Below the pieces are notes generated by a model that was not told where the DNA came from, searched no databases, and was given only the letters and a program-made list of their open reading frames with translations. Positions 25,884-35,871 of a stretch of DNA of 64,000 nucleotides are shown one piece after another. Location of the stretch: assembly GCF_000763905.1 (NCBI RefSeq), contig NZ_JRKN01000003.1, positions 62,001 through 126,000 on the forward strand, given 5' to 3'. The position numbers and the translations under genes are program-made. The stretch comes from Paracoccus halophilus (GTDB lineage: Bacteria > Pseudomonadota > Alphaproteobacteria > Rhodobacterales > Rhodobacteraceae). Each line of letters starts with the position of its first letter. Position 1 is the first letter of the stretch.

Positions 25884-27179
25884 TCAATGCCGGTCGTCAT
25901 GCAGCCGCGCCTTGATGCGGCGCATCGCCAGCCAGACGCCGGCCACCACCACCGGCGTCAGCGCGGCGATCAGGACAGCCTTGTCGATATTCATCGCCTT
26001 GGCCAGCGGATAGAGCGCGTAACCGGCCAGCCCGACCGCGTAATAGCTGATCGCCACCACCGAAAGCCCCTCGACCGTGTGCTGCAGGCGAAGCTGCAGG
26101 TCGGCGCGGCGATCCATGCGCTGCATCAGCGCCTGATTCTGCGCGCCGCGCCAGACATCGACGCGGGTCCGCAACAGATCGCCGGCGCGCTCGCTGCGGT
26201 CCAGAACCGCCAGCAGCCGCCTTTCGGCGGATTTCGCAGTGCGCATCGCCGGATGATAGCGCCGCGACATGAATTCGGTCAGCATCTGCCCGCCCATGAA
26301 CCGCGTCTCGCGCAGGGCAGCGACGCGGTCCTGAACGATCGCCTCATAGGCCGAGGTGGCACCAAAGCGAAAGGCATGCTCGCTGGCCGCGCTTTCCAGC
26401 TGCGCGGAAACCGCCAGCAATTCGTGCAGCAGGGCCTCGGCGGGGCGGGATTCGTCGCTCATCCCCTGCACGATATCGTTCAGCCGCGGCTCCAGCGCGT
26501 TCAGCTGATCGGCCACCACGCGGGCGCGGCCCAGCCCCAGCATCGACATGACGCGGTAGGTCTCAAGCTCCAGCAGGCGCTGGACGATGCGGCCGATGCG
26601 GGCCGGATCGGTGCCCGGCTTGACAAAGACCGCGAAGCGCATCCAGCCCGCCGGATCGATGCGGAAATCGCCCGCCACCACGGCCGCCTCCTGCAGCACC
26701 CAGACCGAGGCCAGGCTGTCATCGGCGAACCATTCCGAAAGGCGTGGCCTGATATCGGCCGGGTTCTCGGGCAGGATATCCACATGGATCATCAGCGCGG
26801 CGATCCGCTTGCCCGGCGCCTGCCGCTGCCAGTCATCGGCGAAGATCTCGCCCGCCGAAGGGTCGAATGGACGCGCCGGCAGCCCCGCGACCGAGGCGGC
26901 ATAGGTCACGAATTCGGTATGGCTTTCCCACCGCAGCTGATAGCGCCCCAGCTGGCACGCATAATGGCCGGCGCTGGCCTCGGGGGGCGGCGCGCCGTGG
27001 CGGGCGCAAAGCTCGGCCAGATGCGCAAGATCGCGGCCGCGATCCCGGCTGGCGGCATCGCCGCGCTGCTTGATGGCCAGAAAGACCACAGTGCAGGGCG
27101 CCTTGAGCCGCGGCGAGGGCCGGGCGTGCAGCTCGTTGACCAGCTTGTAGCGTTGCGGATGTTCGTCCTGATCGTTCAT
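25884..27179 (-). CDS. DUF3422 family membrane protein
   Basis: 431 residues. It begins RYKLVNELHARPSPRL, the hallmark of DUF3422. A large soluble part with helical regions follows. Two membrane helices close the C-terminus (AISYYAVGLAGYALYPLA and VLIAALTPVVVAGVWLAM), ending in a basic cytoplasmic tail KARLHDDRH. Function unknown; the family is widespread in proteobacteria. The ATG at 27179 was chosen at the conserved N-terminus. It is divergent from the L,D-transpeptidase gene with a 181-base shared region. Confidence 0.85.
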   Translation of the reverse strand: MNDQDEHPQRYKLVNELHARPSPRLKAPCTVVFLAIKQRGDAASRDRGRDLAHLAELCARHGAPPPEASAGHYACQLGRYQLRWESHTEFVTYAASVAGLPARPFDPSAGEIFADDWQRQAPGKRIAALMIHVDILPENPADIRPRLSEWFADDSLASVWVLQEAAVVAGDFRIDPAGWMRFAVFVKPGTDPARIGRIVQRLLELETYRVMSMLGLGRARVVADQLNALEPRLNDIVQGMSDESRPAEALLHELLAVSAQLESAASEHAFRFGATSAYEAIVQDRVAALRETRFMGGQMLTEFMSRRYHPAMRTAKSAERRLLAVLDRSERAGDLLRTRVDVWRGAQNQALMQRMDRRADLQLRLQHTVEGLSVVAISYYAVGLAGYALYPLAKAMNIDKAVLIAALTPVVVAGVWLAMRRIKARLHDDRH

Positions 27180-27360
27180 GCGCGCATGTTCCGTAGAAGC
27201 CCCGGTGCTGGCAACCGGAAAAACCGCGCGGCGCAGCCTGTCGCGCATTTCTGCAACGCCGCCGCCGTTGCTTCAGGCTTTCGTGAACGGGCGCCGCATT
27301 GCCGAATATGCGCCGGACGGGCAAAATGCCCGGAAAGCAGGAACATGGGGGACATTGCGG

Positions 27361-27876
27361 ATGATTGTCTGGCTGGGGCGGAGCTTCGCCATCGCGCTGA
27401 TTCTGGGGCTGGCCGCATGCGCGCCCCGTGACAGCAAGTTCAAGACCTATTCCGGCCCCGAGGTCACGCAGGTGGTGGTCAACAAGGGCGCGCGGCAGCT
27501 GTTGCTCTATAACGGCGAGACGGTGCTCAAGGCCTATCGCATCGGGCTGGGCAACGAGCCGGTCGGCGACAAGCAGTTCGAGGGCGACGGCAAGACGCCG
27601 GAGGGCAATTTCATCATCGACCGCCGCAATCCCAACAGCCAGTACCACCTGTCGGTCGGCATCGACTACCCCCAGCCCGAGGACATCGCCGCCGCCGCCG
27701 CGGTCGGGCGCAACCCCGGCAGCGACATCTTCGTGCATGGCCTTGGCCCCGAGGGGCGGGTGCTGTCAAAGCAGGAACAGGACTGGACCGCCGGCTGCAT
27801 CGCCGTCACGGATGACGAAATCGAAGAGATCTATGCCATGGTCAAGGATGGCACCCCCATCCTGATCACGCCGTGA
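27361..27876 (+). CDS. L,D-transpeptidase family lipoprotein (YkuD/YafK type)
   Basis: 171 residues. A lipoprotein signal LILGLAAC ends at Cys 20, so the protein is membrane-anchored in the periplasm. The YkuD domain holds VVVNKGARQLLLYNG, the substrate strand EGNFIID, the His motif IFVHGLG and the catalytic Cys in DWTAGCIAVTDDEIEEI. The Cys loop is TAGCIAV rather than the canonical SHGCIR, as in YafK-like members. It would link or modify peptidoglycan; the substrate is unknown. Confidence 0.9.
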   Translation: MIVWLGRSFAIALILGLAACAPRDSKFKTYSGPEVTQVVVNKGARQLLLYNGETVLKAYRIGLGNEPVGDKQFEGDGKTPEGNFIIDRRNPNSQYHLSVGIDYPQPEDIAAAAAVGRNPGSDIFVHGLGPEGRVLSKQEQDWTAGCIAVTDDEIEEIYAMVKDGTPILITP

Positions 27877-28036
27877 TCCAGCCCCCTGGCGCCATGCGGC
27901 CGGAATCTGCAGGGCGTTCCGGCCTTGTTTTCATTGACTGAAATACCGACCTGTTCAAAAGGGTATATGTGATTCGCGGGCATTCCGGGGTTAAGATTTC
28001 CGTCCAGTATCAACACTGTGCCAAGTAACCTGTTTC

Positions 28037-28306
28037 ATGTACCTGCCGCCCGTCATAACTGATTCGCTGATCGATTCGGCCGAGACCGAGGGCTATGTTC
28101 CCGGCTCCATAGAAAGCGTTCTGCGTTTCGGTCCGCATTCACGCTGGTATGCCGGGGCAATCGTCGTCAGTTCGGAACGACGCTCTCATGCCATGGCGAC
28201 GCGCTGCGCCCTGCTGATCCCGCGCAAGGGCAAACGGACGCGGATGCTGGCGCTGCACCCGGCCCTGCCCGCCGATGTCATCAAATCCATGCTGAACGCG
28301 TATTGA
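28037..28306 (+). CDS. Small hypothetical protein, 89 residues
   Basis: No family recognised. Starts MYLPPVITDSLIDSAE and ends VIKSMLNAY; mixed alpha/beta look, no signal peptide or membrane helix. Central positively charged stretch RKGKRTR near residue 63. Codon use is similar to neighbours, and a strong terminator follows 18 bases after the stop, which supports a real gene. Upstream 160-base gap (27877-28036) shows no other gene. Confidence 0.5.
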   Translation: MYLPPVITDSLIDSAETEGYVPGSIESVLRFGPHSRWYAGAIVVSSERRSHAMATRCALLIPRKGKRTRMLALHPALPADVIKSMLNAY

Positions 28307-28324
28307 GAGACCACGACATGATAA

Positions 28325-28348
28325 GGGCGGGCCATTTCTGGCCCGCCC
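28325..28348. terminator. Rho-independent terminator between the 89-residue gene and pntB
   Basis: Perfect 10-bp stem GGGCGGGCCA / TGGCCCGCCC with a TTTC loop. On the plus strand it is followed by CGCGGTTTTT; on the minus strand by TTAT. It serves the convergent pair from both sides. Confidence 0.75.
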
Positions 28349-28375
28349 CGCGGTTTTTCGATTGTCTGTGCCGGT

Positions 28376-29815
28376 TTATTCGACCATCGGCAGCAGCTGG
28401 TCGATCGACTTCTTGGCATCGCCATAGAACATGCGCGTGTTCTCCTTGTAGAACAGCGGGTTCTCGATGCCGGAGTAGCCGGTCCCCTGCCCGCGCTTGC
28501 TGACAAAGACCTGCTTGGCCTTCCAGACCTCCAGCACCGGCATGCCGGCGATCGGGCTGTTGGGATCCTCCTGCGCGGCCGGGTTCACGATATCGTTCGA
28601 GCCGATGACGATGGCGACGTCGGTCGAGGGGAAATCCTCGTTGATCTCATCCATCTCCAGCACGATGTCATAAGGCACCTTGGCCTCGGCCAGCAGCACG
28701 TTCATGTGCCCCGGCAGGCGGCCTGCGACCGGATGGATCGCGAAACGCACGTTCTTGCCGCGCGCGCGCAGCTTGCGGGTCAGTTCGCTGACCGATTGCT
28801 GCGCCTGGGCCACCGCCATGCCATAGCCCGGCACGATGATGATCTCGTCGGCATCGTTCAGCGCTGCGGCCACGCTGTCGGCATCGATGGCGACCTGCTC
28901 GCCCTCGATCTCCATCGCGGGGCCGGCCGCGCCGCCGAAGCCGCCCAGGATCACGCTGACGAAATTGCGGTTCATCGCCCGGCACATGATATAGGACAGG
29001 ATCGCACCCGATGAGCCGACCAGCGCGCCGACCACGATCAGCAGGTCATTGCCCAGCGTGAATCCGATGGCCGCAGCCGCCCAGCCCGAATAGCTGTTCA
29101 GCATCGAGACCACCACCGGCATGTCGGCGCCGCCGATCCCCATGATCAGGTGATAGCCGATGAAAAAGGCCAGCAGCGTGATCAGCAGCAGCCACAGGAC
29201 CGGCGCCCCGGCGGTCGCGTAAAGGATGACCGCCAGCAGCGACAGGGCCGCCGCGCCCGCGTTCAGCATATGCCCGCCGGGCAGCTTGTGGGGCTTGCCG
29301 TCGATCCGGCCGGCCAGCTTGCCGAAAGCGACGATCGAGCCGGTAAAGGTCACCGCCCCGATAAAGATGCCAAGCGCCACCTCGATCCTGAGCACGGCGA
29401 TTTCGGCCGGGGTCTTTGCAGCCAGAACGGCGGCAAAGCCCTGGAACTCGGCCGCGGCATCGGCGGCGCGGGCGCGCAGCACCCGGCCCAGTTCGAACTG
29501 GGCGTTGAAGCCGATCAGCACGGCGGCCAGGCCCACGAGGCTGTGCATGGCCGCGACCAGCTGCGGCATCTCGGTCATCTGGACGCGCATGGCGATGACC
29601 CAGCCGATCGCGCCGCCGATCGCCAGCATGACCAGCGTGATGCCCCAGTTGCCATAGCCCGGCCCGATCAGCGTGGCAAAGACCGCCAGCGCCATGGCGA
29701 CGATGCCGTACCAGACCGCGCGCTTGGCGCTTTCCTGTCCCGAAAGCCCGCCCAGCGACAGGATGAACAGGATCGCGGCGACCACATAGGCAGCGGTGGT
29801 GAATCCGTATTCCAT
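28376..29815 (-). CDS. pntB: NAD(P) transhydrogenase subunit beta
   Basis: 479 residues. It is the membrane and NADP(H)-binding subunit of the proton-translocating transhydrogenase, which reduces NADP with NADH using the proton gradient. Eight or nine membrane segments fill the N-terminal two-thirds; the C-terminal domain has [33 protein letters not shown], and [15 protein letters not shown]. Two ATGs stand side by side; the second (29815) has GGAGGGG at better distance. Ten bases separate it from pntA. Confidence 0.96.
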   Translation of the reverse strand: MEYGFTTAAYVVAAILFILSLGGLSGQESAKRAVWYGIVAMALAVFATLIGPGYGNWGITLVMLAIGGAIGWVIAMRVQMTEMPQLVAAMHSLVGLAAVLIGFNAQFELGRVLRARAADAAAEFQGFAAVLAAKTPAEIAVLRIEVALGIFIGAVTFTGSIVAFGKLAGRIDGKPHKLPGGHMLNAGAAALSLLAVILYATAGAPVLWLLLITLLAFFIGYHLIMGIGGADMPVVVSMLNSYSGWAAAAIGFTLGNDLLIVVGALVGSSGAILSYIMCRAMNRNFVSVILGGFGGAAGPAMEIEGEQVAIDADSVAAALNDADEIIIVPGYGMAVAQAQQSVSELTRKLRARGKNVRFAIHPVAGRLPGHMNVLLAEAKVPYDIVLEMDEINEDFPSTDVAIVIGSNDIVNPAAQEDPNSPIAGMPVLEVWKAKQVFVSKRGQGTGYSGIENPLFYKENTRMFYGDAKKSIDQLLPMVE

Positions 29816-29825
29816 CATCCCCTCC

Positions 29826-31400
29826 TTACGACTTCTGGAACATGGCAAGCATCCGGCGCGTGACCAGGAAGCCGCCAAAGATATTGACGCCGGCCATCAG
29901 CACCGACAGCGCCGCCAGGATCATCACCAGGGCCGAGCCCGAGCCGATCTGCAGCAGCGCACCGACGATGATGATCGACGAGATCGCATTGGTGATCGCC
30001 ATCAGCGGCGTGTGCAGCGAATGGCTGACATTCCAGATCACCTGGAAGCCGACAAAGACCGCCAGCACGAAGACGACGAAATGCGCCATGAAAGAGGCCG
30101 GCGCGAGCACGCCCACCAGCAGCATCAGCAGCGCGCCGACGGTCAGCAGGGTGACCTGGAAGCGGGTCTGGGCGCGGAATTCGGCCAGTTCCTTGGCGCG
30201 GCGCTCCTCAAGGGTCAGCTCCTTGGGCTTTTCCCTCGGCTTCTGGGCGGCGATCGCGGCGACCTTGGGTGGCGGCGGCGGCCAGGTGATGTCGCCGTCA
30301 TGGGTGACGGTGGCGCCGCGAATGACGTCATCTTCCATGTTCTGGTTGATGACCCCGTCCTTGCCCGGCGTCAGGTCGGACAGCATGTGACGGATATTGT
30401 TGCCGTAAAGCTCGGAGGCCTGGGCGCCCATGCGCGACGGGAAATCGGTATAGCCGATGACCACGACGCCGTTCTCGGTCGTCACGCGCTCATCGGGGAT
30501 GGTCAGTTCGCAATTGCCGCCGCGCTCGGCCGCGAGATCGACGATGACCGAGCCGGTCTTCATCGCCTCGACCATGTCGCGGGTCCACAGCTTGGGCGCA
30601 TCGCGGCCCGGAATCAGCGCCGTGGTGATGACGATATCCATTTCCGGCGCCAGTTCGCGGAACTTCGCCAGCTGCTTTTCGCGGAACTCGGGCGACGAGG
30701 GCGCGGCATAGCCGCCGGTCGCGGCGCCGTCCTGGGCCTGTTCCTCGAAATCCAGAAAGACGAATTCGGCGCCCATCGATTCGATCTGCTCGGCCACCTC
30801 GGGGCGCACGTCAAAGGCATAGACCTGCGCGCCCAGGCTGGTCGCGGCGCCGATCGCGGCCAGACCGGCGACGCCGGCACCGACCACCAGCACCTTGGCC
30901 GGCGGCACCTTGCCCGCCGCCGTCACCTGGCCGGTGAAGAAGCGGCCGAAATTGTTCGCCGCCTCGATCACCGCACGGTAGCCGGCGATATTGGCCATCG
31001 AGGACAGCGCGTCCATCTTTTGCGCGCGGCTGATCCGCGGCACCATGTCCATGGCAATGGCGGTGACGCCCTGCACGCGCGCCTTTTCCAGCAGCTCGGC
31101 ATTCTGGGCCGGGTAGAAATGCGAAATCAGGGTCTGGCCTTCGCGCATCCGGCCCAGCTCGTCCTCGCTGGGCGGGCGCACCTTGACCACGACATCGGCG
31201 GCGGCGATCAGCGCCGCGGCATTCGGCACGACCGAGACGCCCGCGGCCTCGTAATCCGCATCCGAGAAATGCGCCCGCGCGCCCGCCCCCGATTCGATGA
31301 TGACCTCATGGCCAAGCTTCCTGAGATGAGCTGCCGAGGACGGAGTAACGGCAACCCTCGACTCTCCCTCGTAAGTTTCCTTCAACGCGCCGATCTTCAC
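29826..31400 (-). CDS. pntA: NAD(P) transhydrogenase subunit alpha
   Basis: 524 residues, combining the NAD(H)-binding domain and the C-terminal membrane part, as in E. coli (not split into three genes as in Rhodospirillum). N-terminal [23 protein letters not shown] fold [17 protein letters not shown]; conserved GGYA and RGGNCELT. A Pro-rich linker (WPPPPPKV) is followed by four membrane helices from about residue 435. Cotranscribed with pntB. The gap upstream (31401-31496) should contain the promoter, but the best candidate is weak. Confidence 0.96.
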   Translation of the reverse strand: MKIGALKETYEGESRVAVTPSSAAHLRKLGHEVIIESGAGARAHFSDADYEAAGVSVVPNAAALIAAADVVVKVRPPSEDELGRMREGQTLISHFYPAQNAELLEKARVQGVTAIAMDMVPRISRAQKMDALSSMANIAGYRAVIEAANNFGRFFTGQVTAAGKVPPAKVLVVGAGVAGLAAIGAATSLGAQVYAFDVRPEVAEQIESMGAEFVFLDFEEQAQDGAATGGYAAPSSPEFREKQLAKFRELAPEMDIVITTALIPGRDAPKLWTRDMVEAMKTGSVIVDLAAERGGNCELTIPDERVTTENGVVVIGYTDFPSRMGAQASELYGNNIRHMLSDLTPGKDGVINQNMEDDVIRGATVTHDGDITWPPPPPKVAAIAAQKPREKPKELTLEERRAKELAEFRAQTRFQVTLLTVGALLMLLVGVLAPASFMAHFVVFVLAVFVGFQVIWNVSHSLHTPLMAITNAISSIIIVGALLQIGSGSALVMILAALSVLMAGVNIFGGFLVTRRMLAMFQKS

Positions 31401-31496
31401 CAGCCGTCCTCCTGTGTTAGCGTCCGTCAGCGCCCTTGCATATCATCGCGCAACAATCTTTCACAAGAGAGTGACGTAACGGTGTCTCGGATCGAA

Positions 31497-32177
31497 TCAA
31501 GTCAGGTCCGCAGCGTAATCGCTGACCAGCAGATGCCGCGGCGGCTCGTCCTCGTGGACCCGGGCGAAGCGGCCGATGGGCGCGGCAAAGATATTGTCGG
31601 TCAGATCGTCGTTCACCGTCGAGACCTCGCCGATCAGGACCGGGCCGCCCTCGGCCCAGAACTCGTGCCAGTCGCCCGGCCGCAGGGTGACCGATTCGCC
31701 CGGCCCCAGTCGCAGGATGCCGCCGGGCGCCACCTCGCGCGGGACGCCATCGCAATCCACCCGCACCGGCGCATTGCGGTCCATGCGCCCCTGTTCGTCC
31801 GAGCCGCAGAGCCGGATCGCCAGGGTCGCACCGTCGCGGTTGATGATATCCTCGGTCTTGATGACATGGGTATGCATGGGGCTGATCTGGTTTTCCTGGC
31901 TGATTAGCAGCTTCTCGGCATAGACCATGCCACGCCCGGCCTGCAGATCGGCCAGCCGGCCATTGCGCAGGGTGAACAGGAACAGCCCCAGCCGGTCGAA
32001 ATCGCCCTGGCCGTAATCGGTGATGTCCCAGCCCAGCCGCGCCTCGCGGATGGCGGGCGTGGCGCGCGCGCGAAACTCCTCCGGGCTCCAATGCGCAAAG
32101 GGCGGCAGGTGAAACCCGGATTTCGCGATCATCTCGGCGGCTTCCGCCATGACGCGGTTGATGCGTGAGCGTTCCAT
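31497..32177 (-). CDS. D-lyxose ketol-isomerase family cupin protein
   Basis: 226 residues with a double-stranded beta-helix (cupin). Metal-ligand pattern: MHTHVIKTEDI (about residue 102) with a later His in DWHEFWAEGG. This matches the D-lyxose isomerase / DUF1498 family, which interconverts D-lyxose and D-xylulose or D-mannose and D-fructose with a divalent metal. It is the third gene of a minus-strand group glcB, methyltransferase, isomerase (12-base gap). No sugar transporter is near. The family is firm but the sugar is inferred. Confidence 0.75.
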   Translation of the reverse strand: MERSRINRVMAEAAEMIAKSGFHLPPFAHWSPEEFRARATPAIREARLGWDITDYGQGDFDRLGLFLFTLRNGRLADLQAGRGMVYAEKLLISQENQISPMHTHVIKTEDIINRDGATLAIRLCGSDEQGRMDRNAPVRVDCDGVPREVAPGGILRLGPGESVTLRPGDWHEFWAEGGPVLIGEVSTVNDDLTDNIFAAPIGRFARVHEDEPPRHLLVSDYAADLT

Positions 32178-32189
32178 GAACCAGTTCCC

Positions 32190-32636
32190 CTAAAGCCAGC
32201 GCCTGACCCGCGCCCGATAGCGATCATAGGCCGGGCCGATCGCCGCGGCGACCAGCTTTTCCTCATGCCGGATGAAGCGACGCTCCAGAAGCAGCGCGAA
32301 AGCCGGCACCAGCACCAGCCCGGCAGGCGCCGACAGGGCCAGCATCAGCCCGGCCAGCGCGATGACATCGCCAAGATAGATGGGGTTGCGCGAAAAACGG
32401 AACGGGCCGCCGGTGACCAGCGCATCGGGGCTCTGCCCCGGCATGAAGCTGGTCCGCGCCGCCCGCATGACCGCCGCCGCCCAGAGCATCAGCGCGCCGC
32501 CGGCGAGCAGCAGCAGGAAACCCGCCCCCCGAATGACGGGGGGCAGCTCAAAGGGAAGCAGCCGGCCGGCCGCCGCGCCCGCCAATGCGAAAAGCACCAG
32601 CCAGACCTGCGGCAGCCCGGCCAGCCGCCGGATCAT
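32190..32636 (-). CDS. Isoprenylcysteine carboxyl methyltransferase-like membrane protein
   Basis: 148 residues, four hydrophobic segments. Signature of the ICMT/PEMT-like fold: [19 protein letters not shown] in the middle, and [23 protein letters not shown] at the end. The start overlaps the glcB stop by four bases (ATGA), so they are coupled. Bacterial members methylate small lipids or are of unknown function; the substrate cannot be inferred. Confidence 0.8.
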   Translation of the reverse strand: MIRRLAGLPQVWLVLFALAGAAAGRLLPFELPPVIRGAGFLLLLAGGALMLWAAAVMRAARTSFMPGQSPDALVTGGPFRFSRNPIYLGDVIALAGLMLALSAPAGLVLVPAFALLLERRFIRHEEKLVAAAIGPAYDRYRARVRRWL

Positions 32637-34780
32637 GCGGCAGCGGCCCGCGCCTGCTCCGCCTTGGCCTGCTGGCGGCGGGCATGCAGAACCGGCTCGG
32701 TATAGCCCGAGGGCTGGACGCGGCCCAGAAAGACCAGATCGCAGGCCGCCTGGAAGGCGACGCCGTCATATCCCGGCGCCATCGCGCGATAGGCGGGGTC
32801 GCCGGCGTTCTGGCGATCCACCACCAGCGCCATCTTGCGCATCGCATCCATCACCTGCTGTTCGGTCACGATGCCATGATGCAGCCAGTTGGCCAGCGAC
32901 TGCGCCGAGATGCGCAGCGTCGCGCGGTCCTCCATCAGGCCGACATCGTTGATATCGGGCACTTTCGAGCAGCCGACACCCTGATCGATCCAGCGCACGA
33001 CATAGCCAAGGATGCCCTGGCAGTTGTTGTCCAGCTCGCGCGCGATCTCTTCATCGCTGTAGATGCGATCGCCTGCCAGCGGAATGGTCAGCAGATCGTC
33101 CAGACGGGCGGGGCGATTCATCGCCGCGATCTCGGCCTGGCGGGCATGGACATCGACCTGATGGTAATGGGTCGCGTGCAGGGTCGCGGCGGTCGGGCTG
33201 GGCACCCAGGCGGTGTTGGCGCCCGACATCGGGTGGCCGATCTTCTGGTCCAGCATGTCCTTCATGCGGTCGGGCATCGCCCACATGCCCTTGCCGATCT
33301 GCGCCTTGCCGGCCAGACCGCAGGCCAGACCGATATCGACATTGCGATCCTCATAGGCGGAGATCCAGGGCTGGGACTTCATCTCGCCCTTGACCAGCAC
33401 GGCACCGGCATTCATCGAGGTGTGGATCTCGTCGCCGGTGCGGTCGAGGAAGCCGGTATTGATGAAGGCCACGCGATGTTTCGCCGCGCGGATGCATTCC
33501 TTGAGGTTGGCACTGGTGCGGCGTTCCTCATCCATGATGCCCAGCTTGACGGTATGGCGCGGCAGGCCCAGCACATCCTCGACATGGTCGAAGATCTCGC
33601 AGGCGAAGGCCACTTCCTCGGGGCCGTGCATCTTGGGCTTGACGACATAGATCGAGCCGGCGACCGAGTTCCTGTCGCCCTTGCGGTCCAGGTCGTGCTT
33701 CGCGCAAAGCGCGGTGATCATCGCGTCCAGCAGGCCCTCATAGACCTCGTTGCCGTCGCGATCCAGAACCGCCGGCGTGGTCATCAGATGGCCGACATTG
33801 CGCACCAGCATCAGCGCCCTGCCCTTGCAGGTCGCGCGACTGCCGTCGGGCGCGGTAAAGCTGACATCCGGGTTCAGCCTGCGGGCGAAGGTCCTGCCGC
33901 CCTTGCTGACCTCCTCGGTCAGGCTGCCATTCATCAGGCCAAGCCAGTTGGCATAGGCCAGCGTCTTGTCGGCACCATCGACGCAGGCGACCGAATCCTC
34001 GCAATCCATGATCACGGACAGGGCCGATTCCAGCACCAGATCGGCAATCCCGGCCTTGTCACGCCCGCCGACCGGGGTCGAGGGGTCGATCACGATACGG
34101 ATGAGCAGCCCGTTATTGCGCAGATAGATATCCGTCGGGCGCCCGGCATCGCCGTCATGGCCGGCGAAACGCGATTCGTCGCGCAGCGCCGGCAGCAAAG
34201 CGCCATCGCGCACCGAGAGGCCCGTGACATCGGCCCAGGAACCCTGCGCCAGCGGCACGCTGCGATCCAGGAAATCCCGGCCCCAGGCGATGACGCGGGC
34301 ACCGCGCTCCGCGTCATATTCCGCGCCCTTCGGCAGATCGCCCAGGGCATCGGTGCCGTAAAGCGCGTCGTAAAGGCTGCCCCAGCGGGCATTGGCGGCA
34401 TTCAGCGCGTAGCGGGCATTGGTGATCGGCACGACCAGTTGCGGCCCGGCGACGCTGGCGAATTCGGGATCGGTGGATGCGGTCTCGACGGCGAAATCCT
34501 CGCCCTCGGGCAGAAGATAGCCGATTCCGGTCAGGAATGCCCGGTATGCGCTGGCATCCACCGGACCGGGATTGGCCTCGTGCCATGCGTCGATGCGGGC
34601 CTGCAGATCATCGCGCCGGTCCAGAAGCGCGCGGTTGCGGGGGCCGAATTCATGGATCAGCGTGGACAGCCCCTCCCAGAACCGGCGCGGCTCGACCCCG
34701 CTGCCCGGCAGCGCCCGCTCCTGAATGAAGGACATGAGAACCTCATCCACACGCAAACCTGCCTTTTCCACGCGAGCCAT
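32633..34780 (-). CDS. glcB: Malate synthase G
   Basis: 715 residues, near the usual 723 of isoform G. It condenses glyoxylate with acetyl-CoA to malate in the glyoxylate route. Signatures: [61 protein letters not shown] motif ([14 protein letters not shown]), and the C-terminal domain with [24 protein letters not shown], containing the reactive cysteine. ATG follows AGAAGGGAA. It heads the group that continues with the methyltransferase and isomerase genes. aceA is not in the window. Confidence 0.96.
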   Translation of the reverse strand: MARVEKAGLRVDEVLMSFIQERALPGSGVEPRRFWEGLSTLIHEFGPRNRALLDRRDDLQARIDAWHEANPGPVDASAYRAFLTGIGYLLPEGEDFAVETASTDPEFASVAGPQLVVPITNARYALNAANARWGSLYDALYGTDALGDLPKGAEYDAERGARVIAWGRDFLDRSVPLAQGSWADVTGLSVRDGALLPALRDESRFAGHDGDAGRPTDIYLRNNGLLIRIVIDPSTPVGGRDKAGIADLVLESALSVIMDCEDSVACVDGADKTLAYANWLGLMNGSLTEEVSKGGRTFARRLNPDVSFTAPDGSRATCKGRALMLVRNVGHLMTTPAVLDRDGNEVYEGLLDAMITALCAKHDLDRKGDRNSVAGSIYVVKPKMHGPEEVAFACEIFDHVEDVLGLPRHTVKLGIMDEERRTSANLKECIRAAKHRVAFINTGFLDRTGDEIHTSMNAGAVLVKGEMKSQPWISAYEDRNVDIGLACGLAGKAQIGKGMWAMPDRMKDMLDQKIGHPMSGANTAWVPSPTAATLHATHYHQVDVHARQAEIAAMNRPARLDDLLTIPLAGDRIYSDEEIARELDNNCQGILGYVVRWIDQGVGCSKVPDINDVGLMEDRATLRISAQSLANWLHHGIVTEQQVMDAMRKMALVVDRQNAGDPAYRAMAPGYDGVAFQAACDLVFLGRVQPSGYTEPVLHARRQQAKAEQARAAAA

Positions 34781-34905
34781 GGCATTTCCCTTCTGATCAT
34801 ACGTCCGAGCGAATTTGTGCACCGTGGTATGCCAAAGAGACCGGAGTTTCAACCTGTCCTGTTCCGCCTGACGCCGGGTCCGGCCCGGCGCCGGAAAATG
34901 AAAAA

Positions 34906-34934
34906 CCCGCCGCCCGGAGCAACCGGGCGGCGGG
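34906..34934 (-). terminator. Rho-independent terminator after the Ala-rich membrane protein gene
   Basis: Perfect 12-bp GC stem (arms 34906-34917 and 34923-34934, loop AGCAA on the plus strand). On the minus strand it is followed directly by TTTTT. It ends the transcript of the gene at 34954-35715. Confidence 0.85.
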
Positions 34935-34953
34935 CCGTGCAGAGATCGGTGAA

Positions 34954-35715
34954 TCAGTTGCTCGGCGCTGTGGTGGCGGGCGCCGGATCCTCGACCGAAA
35001 TGGCACCGTCGAGCGCATCACCCGCATCCTGCACAGCCTGATTGACCGCATCGGCGGCGCTTTCGGCCGCGTCCTGGGCGGCTGCGGCGGCATCGCCCGC
35101 CGCCTCGGCAGCGTCATTGGCCATGTCGGCGGCGGCATCGGTCGCCGTCTCGGCGGCGGTGCCCATGGCATCGGCGGCGGAATCGGCGGCGCTGTCTGCT
35201 GCCGCAGCGGCGTCATCGGCGGCCTCGGTGGCGGTGTCAGCGGCGCTTTCGGCGGTGGCGGCGGCATCGCTCGCGGCCTCATCCGCAGCATCGGCGGCGC
35301 CGGCTGCGGCCTCATCCGCCGCCTCCATCGCCTCGTCCGCGGCGCCCGCAGCCTCATCGGCGGCCTCGCTCGCGGCTTCGGCGGCGGCCTCGGCCTCGGC
35401 GGCGGCATCGTCCATCGCTTCGGCGGGCGCTTCGACCGGCGCGTCGGTCGCGGCGGCGGGCTCATCGACGGTCTGCGCCGGTTCGGTGGTGGTCACGGCC
35501 GGCTCTTCGGCGGTGGTCGTCGCGGCCTCATCGCTGCTCATGAAATATTGCACGACGAAATAGGCAATCGCCAGCGCCAGCAGGATCCCGATGATCAGAG
35601 GCAGCGGCGAGGCGCGGCGTTCGACCGGTTCGACATGGGTTTCAGCCGCGCCACTGGGACGATGCGGATCGGTCGCATCGGTGCGGCGGGGATCGTTCGG
35701 GTCATAATTGGCCAT
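34954..35715 (-). CDS. Membrane-anchored alanine/acidic-repeat protein
   Basis: 253 residues, no recognised family. A polar N-terminus of 36 residues is followed by one membrane helix at about 37-59 ([21 protein letters not shown]), a Thr/Pro/Glu linker, then about 140 residues of degenerate AADEA / AAESAAD repeats (about half Ala, with Asp/Glu and occasional Thr/Ser, few Lys/Arg). The repeats would form a long acidic amphipathic helix or stay disordered, similar in style to LEA group 3 or apolipoprotein-like repeats. The end is [14 protein letters not shown]. Topology with a short cytoplasmic N-terminus puts the repeats in the periplasm (inferred). A terminator follows and pepN is divergent. 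Confidence 0.7.
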   Translation of the reverse strand: MANYDPNDPRRTDATDPHRPSGAAETHVEPVERRASPLPLIIGILLALAIAYFVVQYFMSSDEAATTTAEEPAVTTTEPAQTVDEPAAATDAPVEAPAEAMDDAAAEAEAAAEAASEAADEAAGAADEAMEAADEAAAGAADAADEAASDAAATAESAADTATEAADDAAAAADSAADSAADAMGTAAETATDAAADMANDAAEAAGDAAAAAQDAAESAADAVNQAVQDAGDALDGAISVEDPAPATTAPSN

Positions 35716-35871
35716 TGACGGTTCCTTCTTGAACTATGCCTTGCACATATTTGGCCGGGTGCCCCCGCGAGGCAACCCCCGTCTTGCGACCCGGCTATGC
35801 TGCGTCTAACACTTGGGTTTCGCACAAGTTCCGTCGCAAGAGCGTTTTTTTCCACTTTCCGCAGGGCTTCG

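Noticed and set aside
31437..31466. TTGTGA - 18 - TATGCA upstream of pntA as promoter (minus strand)
   Set aside because: The -10 matches only three of six bases and the spacer is long. Too weak to list.
32585..35041. 818-codon open frame on the plus strand across glcB
   Set aside because: It covers glcB in antisense and has no motif or ribosome-binding site of its own.
34954..35400. Ala-rich repeats as a possible CRISPR-like or satellite repeat
   Set aside because: The DNA repeats are degenerate codons of one reading frame, not identical units with spacers.
35042..35563. Plus-strand Ala/Ser-rich frame opposite the Ala-rich membrane protein
   Set aside because: It arises because GCN/GGC repeats read open on both strands. 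No start site, and the minus-strand frame has a membrane helix, a terminator and consistent codon bias.
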